A stretch of 64,000 nucleotides of DNA from JACDAN01 sp963802375 (GTDB lineage: Bacteria; Actinomycetota; Thermoleophilia; Gaiellales; Gaiellaceae): the NCBI GenBank assembly GCA_963802375.1, contig CAWDIJ010000005.1:1-64000 (forward strand), read 5' to 3'. The notes beneath the pieces are model-generated. The model ran no database searches, had not been told where the DNA came from, and saw nothing but the letters and a program-made list of their open reading frames with translations. Below are positions 27,408 to 36,012 of the stretch, piece by piece (the first letter of the stretch is position 1; each line of letters opens with the position of its first letter). Made by a program: the position numbers and the translations under genes.

Positions 27408-28628
27408 TTGGACGTCCTCTACTTCCACCAGTACTTCGCCACCCGCCGGCGCTCTACGGGCACCCGCTCGTACGAGCTCGCGCGTCGTCTCGTCGAACGC
27501 GGGCATCGCGTGACGATCATCAGCCGTGACACGCGCATGCTGGAGGCGGGACGCAAGGAGCGTCCGCAGGGCCGCCTGCTCGCCCGGGAGCAGGTGGACG
27601 GCATCGACGTGTTGTTCCTCAACGTGCCCTACGCGAACCGGTACCCGACCCCGGTCAGGCTCGCCTCGTTCACCGCGTTCACGATCGCTGCGGCTGTGGC
27701 GGGCATGCTGGAGCGGAAGCCGGACGTCGTCTTCGCCTCATCCACGCCGCTGACGATCGGGCTCGCCGGCCTCGCAACAGCACGGCTGAAGCGGGTGCCG
27801 TTCGTCTTCGAGGTCCGTGACCTCTGGCCGGCCGTTCCCATCGCGCTGGGCGTCCTGCAGAACCGGCCGGCGGTGTGGAGTGCCGAGTGGCTCGAGCGGC
27901 GGCTCTACGAGAGCGCCGCCCGGATCGTCGTGCTGAGCGAGGGCGCACACCAGGATCTCGAGCAGCGCGGCATCCCCGGAGAGAAACTGGCACTCATCCC
28001 GAACGCGGCAGACCTCGACGTCTTCCGACCCGACCGCGTCGACGAGGGCTTCCGGGCCGCGAACGGCCTGGAGGGCCGCTTTGTGGCCCTCTACGCCGGC
28101 TCGATGGGGCCCGCGGCCGGGCTCGACCAGCTCGTGGACGCTGCGCAGGGTTTGCGCGGAAGCAAGGTCACGATCGTTGCTCTCGGCGACGGAGGCGAGC
28201 GGCCGCGGCTCGAACGTCGCGCGCGTGAGCTCGGTCACGACAACTTGCTCTTCCTGCCGCCCGTTCCGAAGGAGCAGCTCGCAGGCATCCTGGGCGCCGC
28301 CGATATCAGCCTGACGATCTTCGCGCCCCACCCGATTCTGGAGACGAATTCGCCGAACAAGTTTTTCGACGCCCTTGCCGCCGGGAAGCCGGTGGTCGTC
28401 AACCTCGACGGCTGGCTCCGGCGCCTGGTCGAGGAGAACGACGCCGGCGCCTGGGTTCCCGCCGGAAGCGGGGACGCTCTCGCGGCGACCCTCCGCCTGC
28501 TGGCGGCGGAGCCGGACGCCGTCGCGAGGAAGGGAAAGAACGCTCGAGCTCTCGCCGAGAGGGAGTTCTCACGCGACCTGATGGCAGAACGCCTCGCTCG
28601 CACGCTCGAGGAGACGGTGGCCGGGTGA
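27408..28628 (+). CDS. Glycosyltransferase family 4, WbuB-like
   Basis: About 406 residues starting at a TTG, the only start codon next to the conserved N-terminus DVLYFHQYFATRRRSTGTRS. VFEVRDLWPAVPIALG (about 130-145) is characteristic of WbuB/FnlA-type transferases that act on aminodeoxy sugars, and TNSPNKFFDALAAGKPVVVN is the donor-site segment. First gene of a tightly coupled plus-strand unit with an ATP-grasp ligase, an initiating transferase, a PLP-fold protein and an acyltransferase. The frame extends far upstream antisense to the previous gene; that part is not coding. Confidence 0.87.
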   Translation: MDVLYFHQYFATRRRSTGTRSYELARRLVERGHRVTIISRDTRMLEAGRKERPQGRLLAREQVDGIDVLFLNVPYANRYPTPVRLASFTAFTIAAAVAGMLERKPDVVFASSTPLTIGLAGLATARLKRVPFVFEVRDLWPAVPIALGVLQNRPAVWSAEWLERRLYESAARIVVLSEGAHQDLEQRGIPGEKLALIPNAADLDVFRPDRVDEGFRAANGLEGRFVALYAGSMGPAAGLDQLVDAAQGLRGSKVTIVALGDGGERPRLERRARELGHDNLLFLPPVPKEQLAGILGAADISLTIFAPHPILETNSPNKFFDALAAGKPVVVNLDGWLRRLVEENDAGAWVPAGSGDALAATLRLLAAEPDAVARKGKNARALAEREFSRDLMAERLARTLEETVAG

Positions 28629-29761
28629 GGCCGGCCGCGGTCTTCGGCCTCCTCCACGCCGGGCTCGCCGTCACCAGGAGCCTCGGCCGGGCCGGGATCC
28701 CGGTGACCGGGATCGCGTGGAACCCGCACGACTTCGGACTGAAGTCGCGGTACCTTGCGCGCCGTCGACTCGTCGCTCCCGGCGACGACGATGCCGTCCT
28801 CGCTGCGCTCCGCAAGCACGACGAGCGCCCGATCCTCTTCCCGGACCGCGACGAGCACGTGGAGTGGGCGCTCCGGAACTGGGCCGAGGCGACCGCCGCG
28901 GCGGATCTGCCCCTCCCGGCGAGCGCGGACGCTGTCCAGCGGTTGCGGCGCAAGGATCTCCTGCCGCTCGTCGCCGCCGAGGCTGAGGTGCCCTCGCCCG
29001 GAACCGTGCTCGCCAACGGCGACGACGCGGTCCGGGCCGCAGGCCTTCGCCCGCCGCTCGTCGTCAAGGCTGTCGAGGGCCAGGAGTTCGCGCTCGTGCT
29101 CGGTCACAAGGCGCTCGTCGCCGAGACGGTCGACGAAGCCCTGCTCGCCGCCCGTCATGCGCGCGAGCATGGGTTCCAGACCATCGTCCAGGAGATCGTC
29201 CAGGGCTCGCACGAGCGCGTCTACTCGCTGCTTGCCTACGTCGCGCGCGACGGCCGGCCGCTGGTCACGCTCGTCGGACGGAAGGTTCGGCAGGGCCCGC
29301 TCCGGTTCGGCACGAGCGCCGTCTTCGAGGTCGACTACGAGCCGACTGTGCTCGAGCAGGGGCTGCGGCTGCTGCAGACCGCCGGGTACACGGGAATCGC
29401 GCACGTCGAGTTCGCTCAGGACCCGCGCGACGGCGAGTTCCGGGTGCTGGAAGTGAACACCCGACTCCCGGTCTGGGCCGCTCTGGCGGCGAATCGACAT
29501 CTCGACCTGCCCCGGATCGCCTACGACGACCTCGCCGGCCGAGACATCTCGCCCCTGCCGACGTTCACCGGCGACCTGACGTGGATCTACCTGGCGAAAG
29601 ACGCGTACGTCTCGCTCCAGATGGCGCGCCGCCGCGAGCTCGGGCCGCGCGCTTTTCTGCGCGAGTACCTGCGCCGGCCGAAGGCCCGTGCGATCTTCGC
29701 GCGCGACGATCCATGGCCGGCGGTCGCGTCGCTCACCTATCTGCGGTCGCGAACGCCATAG
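28625..29761 (+). CDS. ATP-grasp ligase
   Basis: A 378-residue ATP-grasp enzyme, family of carboxylate-amine/thiol ligases working through acyl phosphates. FGLLHAGLAVTRSLGRAGIP is the N-terminal Rossmann part, PLVVKAVEGQEFALVLG and TIVQEIVQGSHERVYSLLAY the ATP-grasp lobes, and GEFRVLEVNTRLPVWAA contains the metal-binding Glu and Asn. GTG start overlapping the previous stop as GTGA. Being between a transferase and a PglC-like enzyme, it may ligate an amino acid or other acid to an amino sugar; no substrate can be read directly. Confidence 0.85.
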   Translation: MRPAAVFGLLHAGLAVTRSLGRAGIPVTGIAWNPHDFGLKSRYLARRRLVAPGDDDAVLAALRKHDERPILFPDRDEHVEWALRNWAEATAAADLPLPASADAVQRLRRKDLLPLVAAEAEVPSPGTVLANGDDAVRAAGLRPPLVVKAVEGQEFALVLGHKALVAETVDEALLAARHAREHGFQTIVQEIVQGSHERVYSLLAYVARDGRPLVTLVGRKVRQGPLRFGTSAVFEVDYEPTVLEQGLRLLQTAGYTGIAHVEFAQDPRDGEFRVLEVNTRLPVWAALAANRHLDLPRIAYDDLAGRDISPLPTFTGDLTWIYLAKDAYVSLQMARRRELGPRAFLREYLRRPKARAIFARDDPWPAVASLTYLRSRTP

Positions 29762-29769
29762 TTCCCGGC

Positions 29770-30390
29770 GTGCGCAGACTGGTCGACCTCACCGGCGCCT
29801 CGATCCTCTCGGTCCTGCTCTCGCCGGTGCTCGCGGGCCTGGCTGTCGCGATCAGGCTCCGCATGGGTCGCCCGATCTTCTTCCGGCAGCAGCGCCCGGG
29901 CTACAAGGGCGAGCCGTTCGAGGTCTACAAGTTCCGCACGATGAAGGACGCCGTCGGCTCTCACGGCGAGCCGCTGCCCGACGAGGAGCGCCTGACGAAG
30001 GTCGGGATCTTCATGCGCCAGCTGAGCCTGGACGAGCTGCCGCAGCTCTGGAACATCCTCAAGGGCGACATGAGCTTCATCGGGCCGCGCCCGCTGCTCA
30101 TGGAGTTCCTGAAGTGGTACACGCCGGAGCAGATGCGGCGGCACGACGTGAAGCCGGGCGTCACCGGCTGGGCGCAGGTTCAGGGCCGCCACGACATCCC
30201 TTTCTCGAAGCGACTGGAGCTCGATGTCTGGTACGTGGACAATCGAAGCGTGCGCCTGGATCTGAAGATCGTCGGGCTCACCTTCCTGAAAGTGCTCTCG
30301 ATGCGCGGCGCCCGTCCGGCGCAAACCGACGCGGAGGTCGACGACGTAGGCCTCCACGATGCGGTTCGCCGCGAGCGTGGGTTGATGTGA
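29770..30390 (+). CDS. Short initiating sugar-phosphate transferase, PglC type
   Basis: A 206-residue monotopic phosphoglycosyl transferase consisting of only the catalytic domain. LVDLTGASILSVLLSPVLAG is the re-entrant membrane helix, FFRQQRPGYKGEPF and VYKFRTM the conserved core, LSLDELPQLWNILKGDMSFI, GPRPLLMEFL and KPGVTGWAQVQGRHD the remaining signatures. It attaches a (probably diNAc- or amino-) sugar phosphate to undecaprenyl phosphate. GTG at 29770 is eight bases after the ATP-grasp stop. This makes two initiating enzymes in the locus (other at 15302). Confidence 0.9.
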   Translation: MRRLVDLTGASILSVLLSPVLAGLAVAIRLRMGRPIFFRQQRPGYKGEPFEVYKFRTMKDAVGSHGEPLPDEERLTKVGIFMRQLSLDELPQLWNILKGDMSFIGPRPLLMEFLKWYTPEQMRRHDVKPGVTGWAQVQGRHDIPFSKRLELDVWYVDNRSVRLDLKIVGLTFLKVLSMRGARPAQTDAEVDDVGLHDAVRRERGLM

Positions 30391-30408
30391 CCGCCGTGAG
30401 CCGAGACG

Positions 30409-31443
30409 ATGTGGGAGCTCGGTGGCGAGTTTCACTCGCCGGTGGAGACGCCCCGGCCGTTCCATCCCTGGCCGCGGCCCGCGGTCTGGTACGCACTCGG
30501 ACGGCACGCCGTGGAGGCGGTGGTAGAGCAGCTACGCGTGCGGACGGTCTGGCTCCCTGACTACTTCTGCCACGAGGTGGCCGTCGGCTGGGAAGAGCGG
30601 GTCGAGGTGCGGACGTACGAGGACGACCCCCGGTGGGAGGAGCCTCGCTGGAAGACGATCGAGGCGCGCCGCGGCGACGCCGTGCTGGCGGTCGACTTCT
30701 TCGGCGCCCGTGCGGGCACCGGCTGGGCCGAGCGGCGGGCGGCAGAAGAGTGGCTGCTTGTCGAGGATCACTCGCACGATCCCTTCTCGCCGTGGGCGCT
30801 CGGCTCGAGCGCCGACTACGCCTTCAGCTCGCTGCGGAAGACGCTGCCCGTGCCCGACGGCGGAATCCTCTGGTCGCCCCGCGCGCTCGATCTTCCGCCG
30901 CAGCCGCGTGGGTCGGCCGAGGGCAGCGAGCTGAAGCTCGCGGCGATGCTGCTCAAGGGCCGATATTTGGAGCGCGGCGGAGGCGACGACCTCAAGGAGC
31001 GGTTCCGGCGGCTTCAGGTCCAGGGCGAGGAGCAGCTGGGGCGGAGCCCGGTGGCCGCTGCCTCGCCGGCTGCGCGCGAGGCCGTGATCGGCGGGGCTCC
31101 GCTGCCCTGGCGGGTGCGGCGCTCCGACAACGCCGTGCACCTGCTCGGCCTGATCGCCGGGCTGGAGGTCGCCGAGCCGCTCTTCGACGAGTGGCCCGCC
31201 GGGGCCGCACCGCTCGGCGTCGTGCTGGTGTTCCGGTCGGAGGATCTGCGGGACCGGGTCCGGGAGCTCCTGCGCGAGGCGGGCGTCTATTGCCCGGTCC
31301 ACTGGCGGATCGAGCGGCCGGCCTCGGAGCGCGTCCGGGATCTCTCCACGCGGGTCCTGACGATCCCGACCGACTGGCGCTACGCGGACGCGGACATGGA
31401 GCGCGTCGCGTCGATCCTCCGCGAGGCCGAGTCCCGCGTGTGA
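30409..31443 (+). CDS. Divergent PLP-fold aminotransferase-like protein
   Basis: 344 residues, resembling a DegT-type enzyme but far from the two canonical ones here. RTVWLPDYFCHEVAV, AVDFFGARAGTGW, VEDHSHDPFSPWALG (Asp120) and YAFSSLRKTLPVPDGG (Lys144) correspond to the usual substrate, PLP-nitrogen and Schiff-base regions, so catalysis looks possible. The GEGG after the lysine of ordinary family members is replaced by PVPDGG, a change shared with enzymes that act on unusual substrates. ATG start. It overlaps the next gene by GTGA. Confidence 0.75.
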   Translation: MWELGGEFHSPVETPRPFHPWPRPAVWYALGRHAVEAVVEQLRVRTVWLPDYFCHEVAVGWEERVEVRTYEDDPRWEEPRWKTIEARRGDAVLAVDFFGARAGTGWAERRAAEEWLLVEDHSHDPFSPWALGSSADYAFSSLRKTLPVPDGGILWSPRALDLPPQPRGSAEGSELKLAAMLLKGRYLERGGGDDLKERFRRLQVQGEEQLGRSPVAAASPAAREAVIGGAPLPWRVRRSDNAVHLLGLIAGLEVAEPLFDEWPAGAAPLGVVLVFRSEDLRDRVRELLREAGVYCPVHWRIERPASERVRDLSTRVLTIPTDWRYADADMERVASILREAESRV

Positions 31444-32450
31444 CGATCGAGACGCTCGTCGCGGGCGACGGGCGGTGGGACGAGCTCGTCGACACGGCAC
31501 CAACGCCCGACGTCTACTTCCGGCCCGGCTACGGCCGCGTGTACGAGATCGCCGGCGAGGGACGGCTCGTCGCGGTGCGGACGGACGGGGCCCTGTTCCC
31601 GCTCCTCCTGCGGGAGGTGCCGTTCGGCGAGGACGGGCTCGACGCGGTGACGCCGTACGGGTACGGCGGGCTCCTGCCGCTCGCGGCGGGGTCAGACCCC
31701 GTCACGGATGTGCGCCAGCTTCGCGACTGGTGTGCGACGGAGGGCGTCGTGAGCGTGCTGCTTCGGCTACACCCCCTCCTGGGGGGCTCGGAACGCCTGT
31801 CGGAAACGGACGACGTCGACGTGCGGGAGCATGGCCCGACTCGCGCCCTTGACCTCTCGCGCGTCGAGGACGGCCGGCTGGCCGGGATGAGCAAGGGGCG
31901 GAAGGCCGACCTCAACGTCGCGCGCCGTGAGCTCCAGGTCTCGTGGGAGGGCGACGAGGAGGCGCTCGAGCGGTTCCGCGCCGTCTACGACGAGACGATG
32001 AGGCGACTCGGGGCCGGAGAGCACTACCTCTTCCCCGCCGAGTACTACCGAGAGCTCTCGGCCGGGCTCGGCGACCGGCTCGGAGTGGCGCTTGCCCGCC
32101 GCGGCGACGAGGTCGTCGGCGGCTCGCTCTTCATGGCCGACCGCCGGTTTGCCCACTACCACCTGAGCGGCGCGACCGACGCGGGCCGCGAGCTGAAGGC
32201 GGGCACGCTGCTCGTCCACGAGGGCGCGGTCTGGGCGGCGGACCGAGGCTGCGAGCTGCTGCACCTCGGCGGAGGCACGTCCGGCGCGGACAGCCTCTAC
32301 GACTTCAAGCGCAGCTTCGGCGGGGAGGAGCACAGCTACGCGTTCGCGACGATGGTCGCGGACCGCGAGCGCTACGACGCGCTCGTCGCCCGGCGAGCCG
32401 AGGAGCCCGAGCCGCTGCGCCCGGACTTCTTCCCGGCGTATCGCGCGTAG
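31440..32450 (+). CDS. FemAB/GNAT-like acyltransferase
   Basis: A 336-residue protein of two GNAT-like halves, as in FemAB and the Acetyltransf_6 (BioF2-like) family. VTPYGYGGLLPLAAG and MSKGRKADLNVARRELQVSW are typical blocks; AHYHLSGATDAGRELKAGTL and LLHLGGGTSGADSLYDFKRS form the C-terminal acyl-acceptor signature. Such proteins transfer aminoacyl or acyl groups to amino sugars. The coding sequence includes a perfect 15-bp palindrome (31687-31701). GTG start; the 3' end overlaps the convergent gene by 79 bases. Confidence 0.82.
   Translation: MTIETLVAGDGRWDELVDTAPTPDVYFRPGYGRVYEIAGEGRLVAVRTDGALFPLLLREVPFGEDGLDAVTPYGYGGLLPLAAGSDPVTDVRQLRDWCATEGVVSVLLRLHPLLGGSERLSETDDVDVREHGPTRALDLSRVEDGRLAGMSKGRKADLNVARRELQVSWEGDEEALERFRAVYDETMRRLGAGEHYLFPAEYYRELSAGLGDRLGVALARRGDEVVGGSLFMADRRFAHYHLSGATDAGRELKAGTLLVHEGAVWAADRGCELLHLGGGTSGADSLYDFKRSFGGEEHSYAFATMVADRERYDALVARRAEEPEPLRPDFFPAYRA
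31687..31701. repeat. 15-bp palindrome inside a coding sequence
   Basis: CGGGGTC and GACCCCG arms around one A, inside the acyltransferase gene where it reads as AGSDPV. Such perfect G+C-rich palindromes are characteristic of REP-type elements moved by transposases like the one at 36010. Confidence 0.5.
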
Positions 32451-33436
32451 ACATCGAGCGTCTTGCGTGTGACGGCGTCCCAGCCGAAGTGGTCGGCCGC
32501 GCGCTTGCGGCCCGCCTCGCCCATGCGGCGGCGCAGGTCGCCGTCCGCGAGCAGCCGCTCGAGCGCTGCTCGCAGCGCCGGGACGTTGCCCGGTTCCACC
32601 AGGATCCCGGTCTCGCCGTTCACCACCAGGTCGAGCAGCCCGCCGACCGCGCCGGCGACGACGGGACGCCCGTGCGCCATCGCCTCGAGCGCGGCGACGC
32701 CGAAGCCCTCCCGATGCGACGGGCAGGCGACGACCGCCGCCCGGGCGTAGAGACCGGCCAGCTCCTTCGGCGAGACGAAGCCGCGCGCCATCGGCACACG
32801 CTCGCGCAGCGGCCCGTCGCCGGCGACGACGAGGTTGAGGTCGCTCGCGGCCTCGACGAGCTCGAGGATCCCCTTCTCCCGGGAGAGCCGACCCGCGTAG
32901 AGGACTTCGGCCGGCCGCGCCTCCGAGCCGACCTCGGCCGGGAGGTCGACGCCGCTCGGGACGACTTCGACCTGCCGGGCGCCGAGCCGTGTCGCCTCGC
33001 CGGCCAGCTCCGTCGACGGGCACACGACCGCCTCGGCCCGCCGGAGGACTGCCCGTGCCAGACGCGGCGCGCGGCGCGCGAGCGCGACGTCCGTCCCCCA
33101 GAGCTGGACGACGAATGGCTTCCGCGTCGCCATCGCCGCGAGCCCGGAGGGAAGCCAGTGCGCGTGCACGAGGTCGGCGTCCCTCGCCGCTTGCCGCGCA
33201 GCGTGCGCATAGGCGGCGATGAACGGCGGAACGAGCGCCGCCCGCCACGGCTGTCGCCGCAGGTTGCCGACGATCCCGGCACCGTACGCCAGGCCGAAGT
33301 GCGGAAAGGACGCCGGCGAGACGACCTCGATCTCCGTGCCCGCCTCCCGTAGGTGTTCGACCGCGTCCGCGACGAACCGGCCCGCCGTATCTGTCTCCGA
33401 CCGCGGGTACGAGGTGGCGAGGACGACGACCTTCAC
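32372..33436 (-). CDS. Glycosyltransferase family 4
   Basis: About 354 residues. VKVVVLATSYPRSETDTAGR, LVHAHWLPSGLAAMATRKPF and QLWGTDVALARRAPRLARA form the N-terminal domain; YAGRLSREKGILELVEAA and CPSHREGFGVAALEAMAHGR (E-x7-E) the donor domain. GTG at 33436 overlaps the ligase stop as GTGA; the frame continues upstream in antisense-like sequence. The C-terminal 20 residues are Ser/Arg-rich and lie in the 79-base convergent overlap with the acyltransferase gene. Confidence 0.87.
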   Translation of the reverse strand: MKVVVLATSYPRSETDTAGRFVADAVEHLREAGTEIEVVSPASFPHFGLAYGAGIVGNLRRQPWRAALVPPFIAAYAHAARQAARDADLVHAHWLPSGLAAMATRKPFVVQLWGTDVALARRAPRLARAVLRRAEAVVCPSTELAGEATRLGARQVEVVPSGVDLPAEVGSEARPAEVLYAGRLSREKGILELVEAASDLNLVVAGDGPLRERVPMARGFVSPKELAGLYARAAVVACPSHREGFGVAALEAMAHGRPVVAGAVGGLLDLVVNGETGILVEPGNVPALRAALERLLADGDLRRRMGEAGRKRAADHFGWDAVTRKTLDVYARYAGKKSGRSGSGSSARRATSAS

Positions 33437-34758
33437 GCCGTCGTGAGGCGCCTTCCGAACACGACCGGAAGGGCCAGGGCCAGCATCGCCAGGGCGTAGA
33501 AGTACGACTGCTGCATGGTGAGGTAGAAGGCGTTCGCGGCCATCACGCCGAGCACAGCCGCCGTGAGCCCCCAGGCGAGCGGCCTGACGCGCGCGGCGAG
33601 CGGGTCGCGCATGGCCGCCAAAGCCTTCCCGAGCCGGTGTCCCGCGCGGAGCCGCCGGAACAGCCAGAAGATGAAGGCCGCGAAGAGTGCGGCGCCGACG
33701 ATGCCCGTCTCGATCACGAGCGCCGCGTAGAACGAGTGCGGGCCCCAGTTCGTCAGCCCCGTCACGGCCTCGTAGTAGACCGAGAACGTGTTCAAGCCGA
33801 GCCCGAACAGGGCGTGTCCATCCAGCGCCGGCCGGATCAGCTCGTAGACCTCGAAGTGCGTCGTTGTCGAGCTTGACTCCGTGTCGAGCCGGGAGCGGAC
33901 TACGGTCTCGAAGAAGTCCACGCGGCGCGAGACGATCACCGCCAAAGCCACCGCGAGACCGGCGAGCGGCACGAGCACCGCAGCCGACACGAACCGGCGC
34001 CCGTACGGGAAGAGCAGCACGAGTACCCCCACAAGCAGCCCCAGGAGCCCGCTGCGCGACAGGGTCGCGAGCTCGACAAGCAGCAGGAACGGCAGGAGGA
34101 ACATCAGCGGAATCCGCATCGGATGTCCCCGCTCCAGCCGAAGGTAGAGCGGCGTGAGGATCAGCAGCGGCAGCAGCAGCACGATCCCGAGGTGGTTGGG
34201 GTCGTTCGTCAGCGCGTTGGGCCGATACACATCTGCACCCTCGACCGAGCCGTAGAAGTTGATCGGCCGCGCGTCGCCCAGCAGCGGGCCGAGGACGGTC
34301 TGGTCGAGGTCGCGGCCGGTTTCCGCGAAGGCGAGCTGCGCGACGCCGTAGACGCCGTTGAGCGCGATCCCGGCGCACAGTGCGCCGAGTGCGAGCCAGT
34401 AGAAGCGCAGCGGCCGCCGCGCCAGGTACGAGATCCCGACGGCCGCGAAGCTGAAGGTGATCGCGAACCGCGCCAGCCCCTTGGCGTACAGGGACGCGGC
34501 CGGCTCGCTCTCGATGTTGTAGAAGCCGGCGAGGTAGACGACGAGGAACGCCGCCGCGAAGAGCAGGACGATCGCCACGGTGCGGTGGATGCGTCGAGGC
34601 CAGGAGCCGAGCCGCTCGAGCGCGAACGAGGCGACGAAGAGCACGGCCAGGATCCCGGCGAGACCGATCGTCCCTGCGAGCTCCCACTGGATCTTCTCGA
34701 AGCTCACGCAGAACAGGGTGGCGAGGAACAGGAACGACGTGACGCGAGGGAGGATCAC
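33433..34758 (-). CDS. O-antigen ligase/polymerase (WaaL/Wzy family)
   Basis: A 441-residue membrane protein with about 11-12 helices. The long extracytoplasmic loop carries RPNALTNDPNHLG and, near residues 330-360, LGLNTFSVYYEAVTGLTNWG followed by PHSFYAALVIETGIVG, the region that holds the conserved His of this family. It should polymerise repeat units or ligate the glycan to its acceptor; family members cannot be told apart by sequence. It is the only such protein in the window. Coupled by 4-base overlaps to transferases on both sides. ATG start. Confidence 0.87.
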   Translation of the reverse strand: MILPRVTSFLFLATLFCVSFEKIQWELAGTIGLAGILAVLFVASFALERLGSWPRRIHRTVAIVLLFAAAFLVVYLAGFYNIESEPAASLYAKGLARFAITFSFAAVGISYLARRPLRFYWLALGALCAGIALNGVYGVAQLAFAETGRDLDQTVLGPLLGDARPINFYGSVEGADVYRPNALTNDPNHLGIVLLLPLLILTPLYLRLERGHPMRIPLMFLLPFLLLVELATLSRSGLLGLLVGVLVLLFPYGRRFVSAAVLVPLAGLAVALAVIVSRRVDFFETVVRSRLDTESSSTTTHFEVYELIRPALDGHALFGLGLNTFSVYYEAVTGLTNWGPHSFYAALVIETGIVGAALFAAFIFWLFRRLRAGHRLGKALAAMRDPLAARVRPLAWGLTAAVLGVMAANAFYLTMQQSYFYALAMLALALPVVFGRRLTTA

Positions 34759-35999
34759 GCGAGGCTCCGGATCAGTTCCGCGAGCTCGCGCGAACGCGTG
34801 CGTCGGGAGAGCCGCTCCCTGAGCTCGGGCGAGAGCGGAGTCCCGTTCAGGCTTCCGCCTCGGTAGTCGGCGTCCAGCTGCTCGATCGCGGCTCGTAGTC
34901 CTTCGACGTCGTCGGGCGCGACCACGGTTCCGGCGCCGGTCTCGCGGAGGAGGTCGGCCGCGGCGCCGTCCGGCGGGACCGCCGCCAGGATCGGACGCTC
35001 GGCGGCGAGGTACTCGAACACCTTGGCCGAGAGCACCGCCCGGCCGCGCCCGCCGGACTCCGGGATCAGGAGCAACAGCGCCTCGGAGTCCTTCTGGATC
35101 GCGAGCACCTCGCGCCGGGGCAGGTAGGGGTGAAGCTCGAGCCGGTCACCGAGATCGAGGCCCTCCGCGAACTCTCGGTCGGCCGCGCGGAAGTCGCCGA
35201 CGAAGCGTAGGACCGCGTCGACGTCGGAGCCGGCCAGCGCCTCCAGGATCGGCCGCGGGGTCCGTCGCCCGAAGAAGCTGCCGGTGTGCGTGATCCGCAG
35301 GCGGGGCGAGGGGGAGTACTCCAGTCCCGCGAAGTCCTCGAAGTCGCAGCCGTTGGAGATCGTCTCGACCCGGGCGGCGCCGAGCGCGCGCAGCTCCTCG
35401 CCGATCGGGTCGGAGACGGCGACCACTGCGTCGGCCTTGCGCGCCACGAGCCGGGCGACGCTCTCTCCCGTCCGCTCCTTGGCGCGGACGAGCGCGCTCT
35501 CGGTACGCCGGTGCGGGTTGGCGACGATCGAGTCGCGGAGGTCGGCGATCCAGCGCGCGCCGGTCGCGCGCCTGACGGCCGCGCCGATCAGGTGAACGGA
35601 CGTCGGCGGCGAGGTGGTGAGCACGACGTCGATTCCCTCGCGCTTGGCGATGCGGATCGCGGCCGGGATAGCCGTCAGGTTCCAGGTCACGTTCTCGTCC
35701 GGCGCCAGCGCCCGCCGGAAGGTGAGGCCGGCCTTGCGGGCCACCCGCTCAATCCCGGTCAGGCCGTGCAGCTCCTCCGCGGGCAGGCGTCCTTTCGGGC
35801 CGATGTACCGGACCCGGTGCACCCAGGCCTGCGTCGGTGGGACGAGGTCGTCGTCCCGATGCACCCACTTGGGGTCGTCGGGCGCGAGAACGTGGGTCTC
35901 GATCCCGAGCGCAGGCAGGTGGGTGGCGAACTTCAGCGGGCGCTGGACGCCGCCGCCGCCTGCGGGCGGGAAGTACATCGAGACGAGGAGCACCTTCAC
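34755..35999 (-). CDS. Glycosyltransferase family 4 (GT-B, WbuB-related)
   Basis: A 414-residue transferase. VSMYFPPAGGGGVQRPLKFA is the N-terminus, LTTSPPTSVHLIGAAVRRA and WIADLRDSIVANPHRRTES the acceptor-side motifs, HTGSFFGRRTPRPILEAL the donor-domain entry and AKVFEYLAAERPILAAVPPD the sugar-binding segment. GTG start with TAGCCT seven bases upstream. First gene of the minus-strand trio transferase, ligase, transferase. The nearby transposase gene ends only ten bases from its start. Confidence 0.87.
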   Translation of the reverse strand: MKVLLVSMYFPPAGGGGVQRPLKFATHLPALGIETHVLAPDDPKWVHRDDDLVPPTQAWVHRVRYIGPKGRLPAEELHGLTGIERVARKAGLTFRRALAPDENVTWNLTAIPAAIRIAKREGIDVVLTTSPPTSVHLIGAAVRRATGARWIADLRDSIVANPHRRTESALVRAKERTGESVARLVARKADAVVAVSDPIGEELRALGAARVETISNGCDFEDFAGLEYSPSPRLRITHTGSFFGRRTPRPILEALAGSDVDAVLRFVGDFRAADREFAEGLDLGDRLELHPYLPRREVLAIQKDSEALLLLIPESGGRGRAVLSAKVFEYLAAERPILAAVPPDGAAADLLRETGAGTVVAPDDVEGLRAAIEQLDADYRGGSLNGTPLSPELRERLSRRTRSRELAELIRSLA

Positions 36000-36006
36000 T
36001 CCTGGA

Positions 36007-36012
36007 AGGCTA
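36007..36012 (-). promoter_or_regulatory. Candidate -10 box, near-leaderless
   Basis: TAGCCT on the minus strand, seven bases before the GTG at 35999. It overlaps the stop codon of the transposase gene. Confidence 0.4.

Noticed and set aside
32372..34687. A 771-residue glycosyltransferase
   Set aside because: The upstream half lies antisense-frame over the O-antigen ligase gene; the GTG at 33436 begins the real protein.
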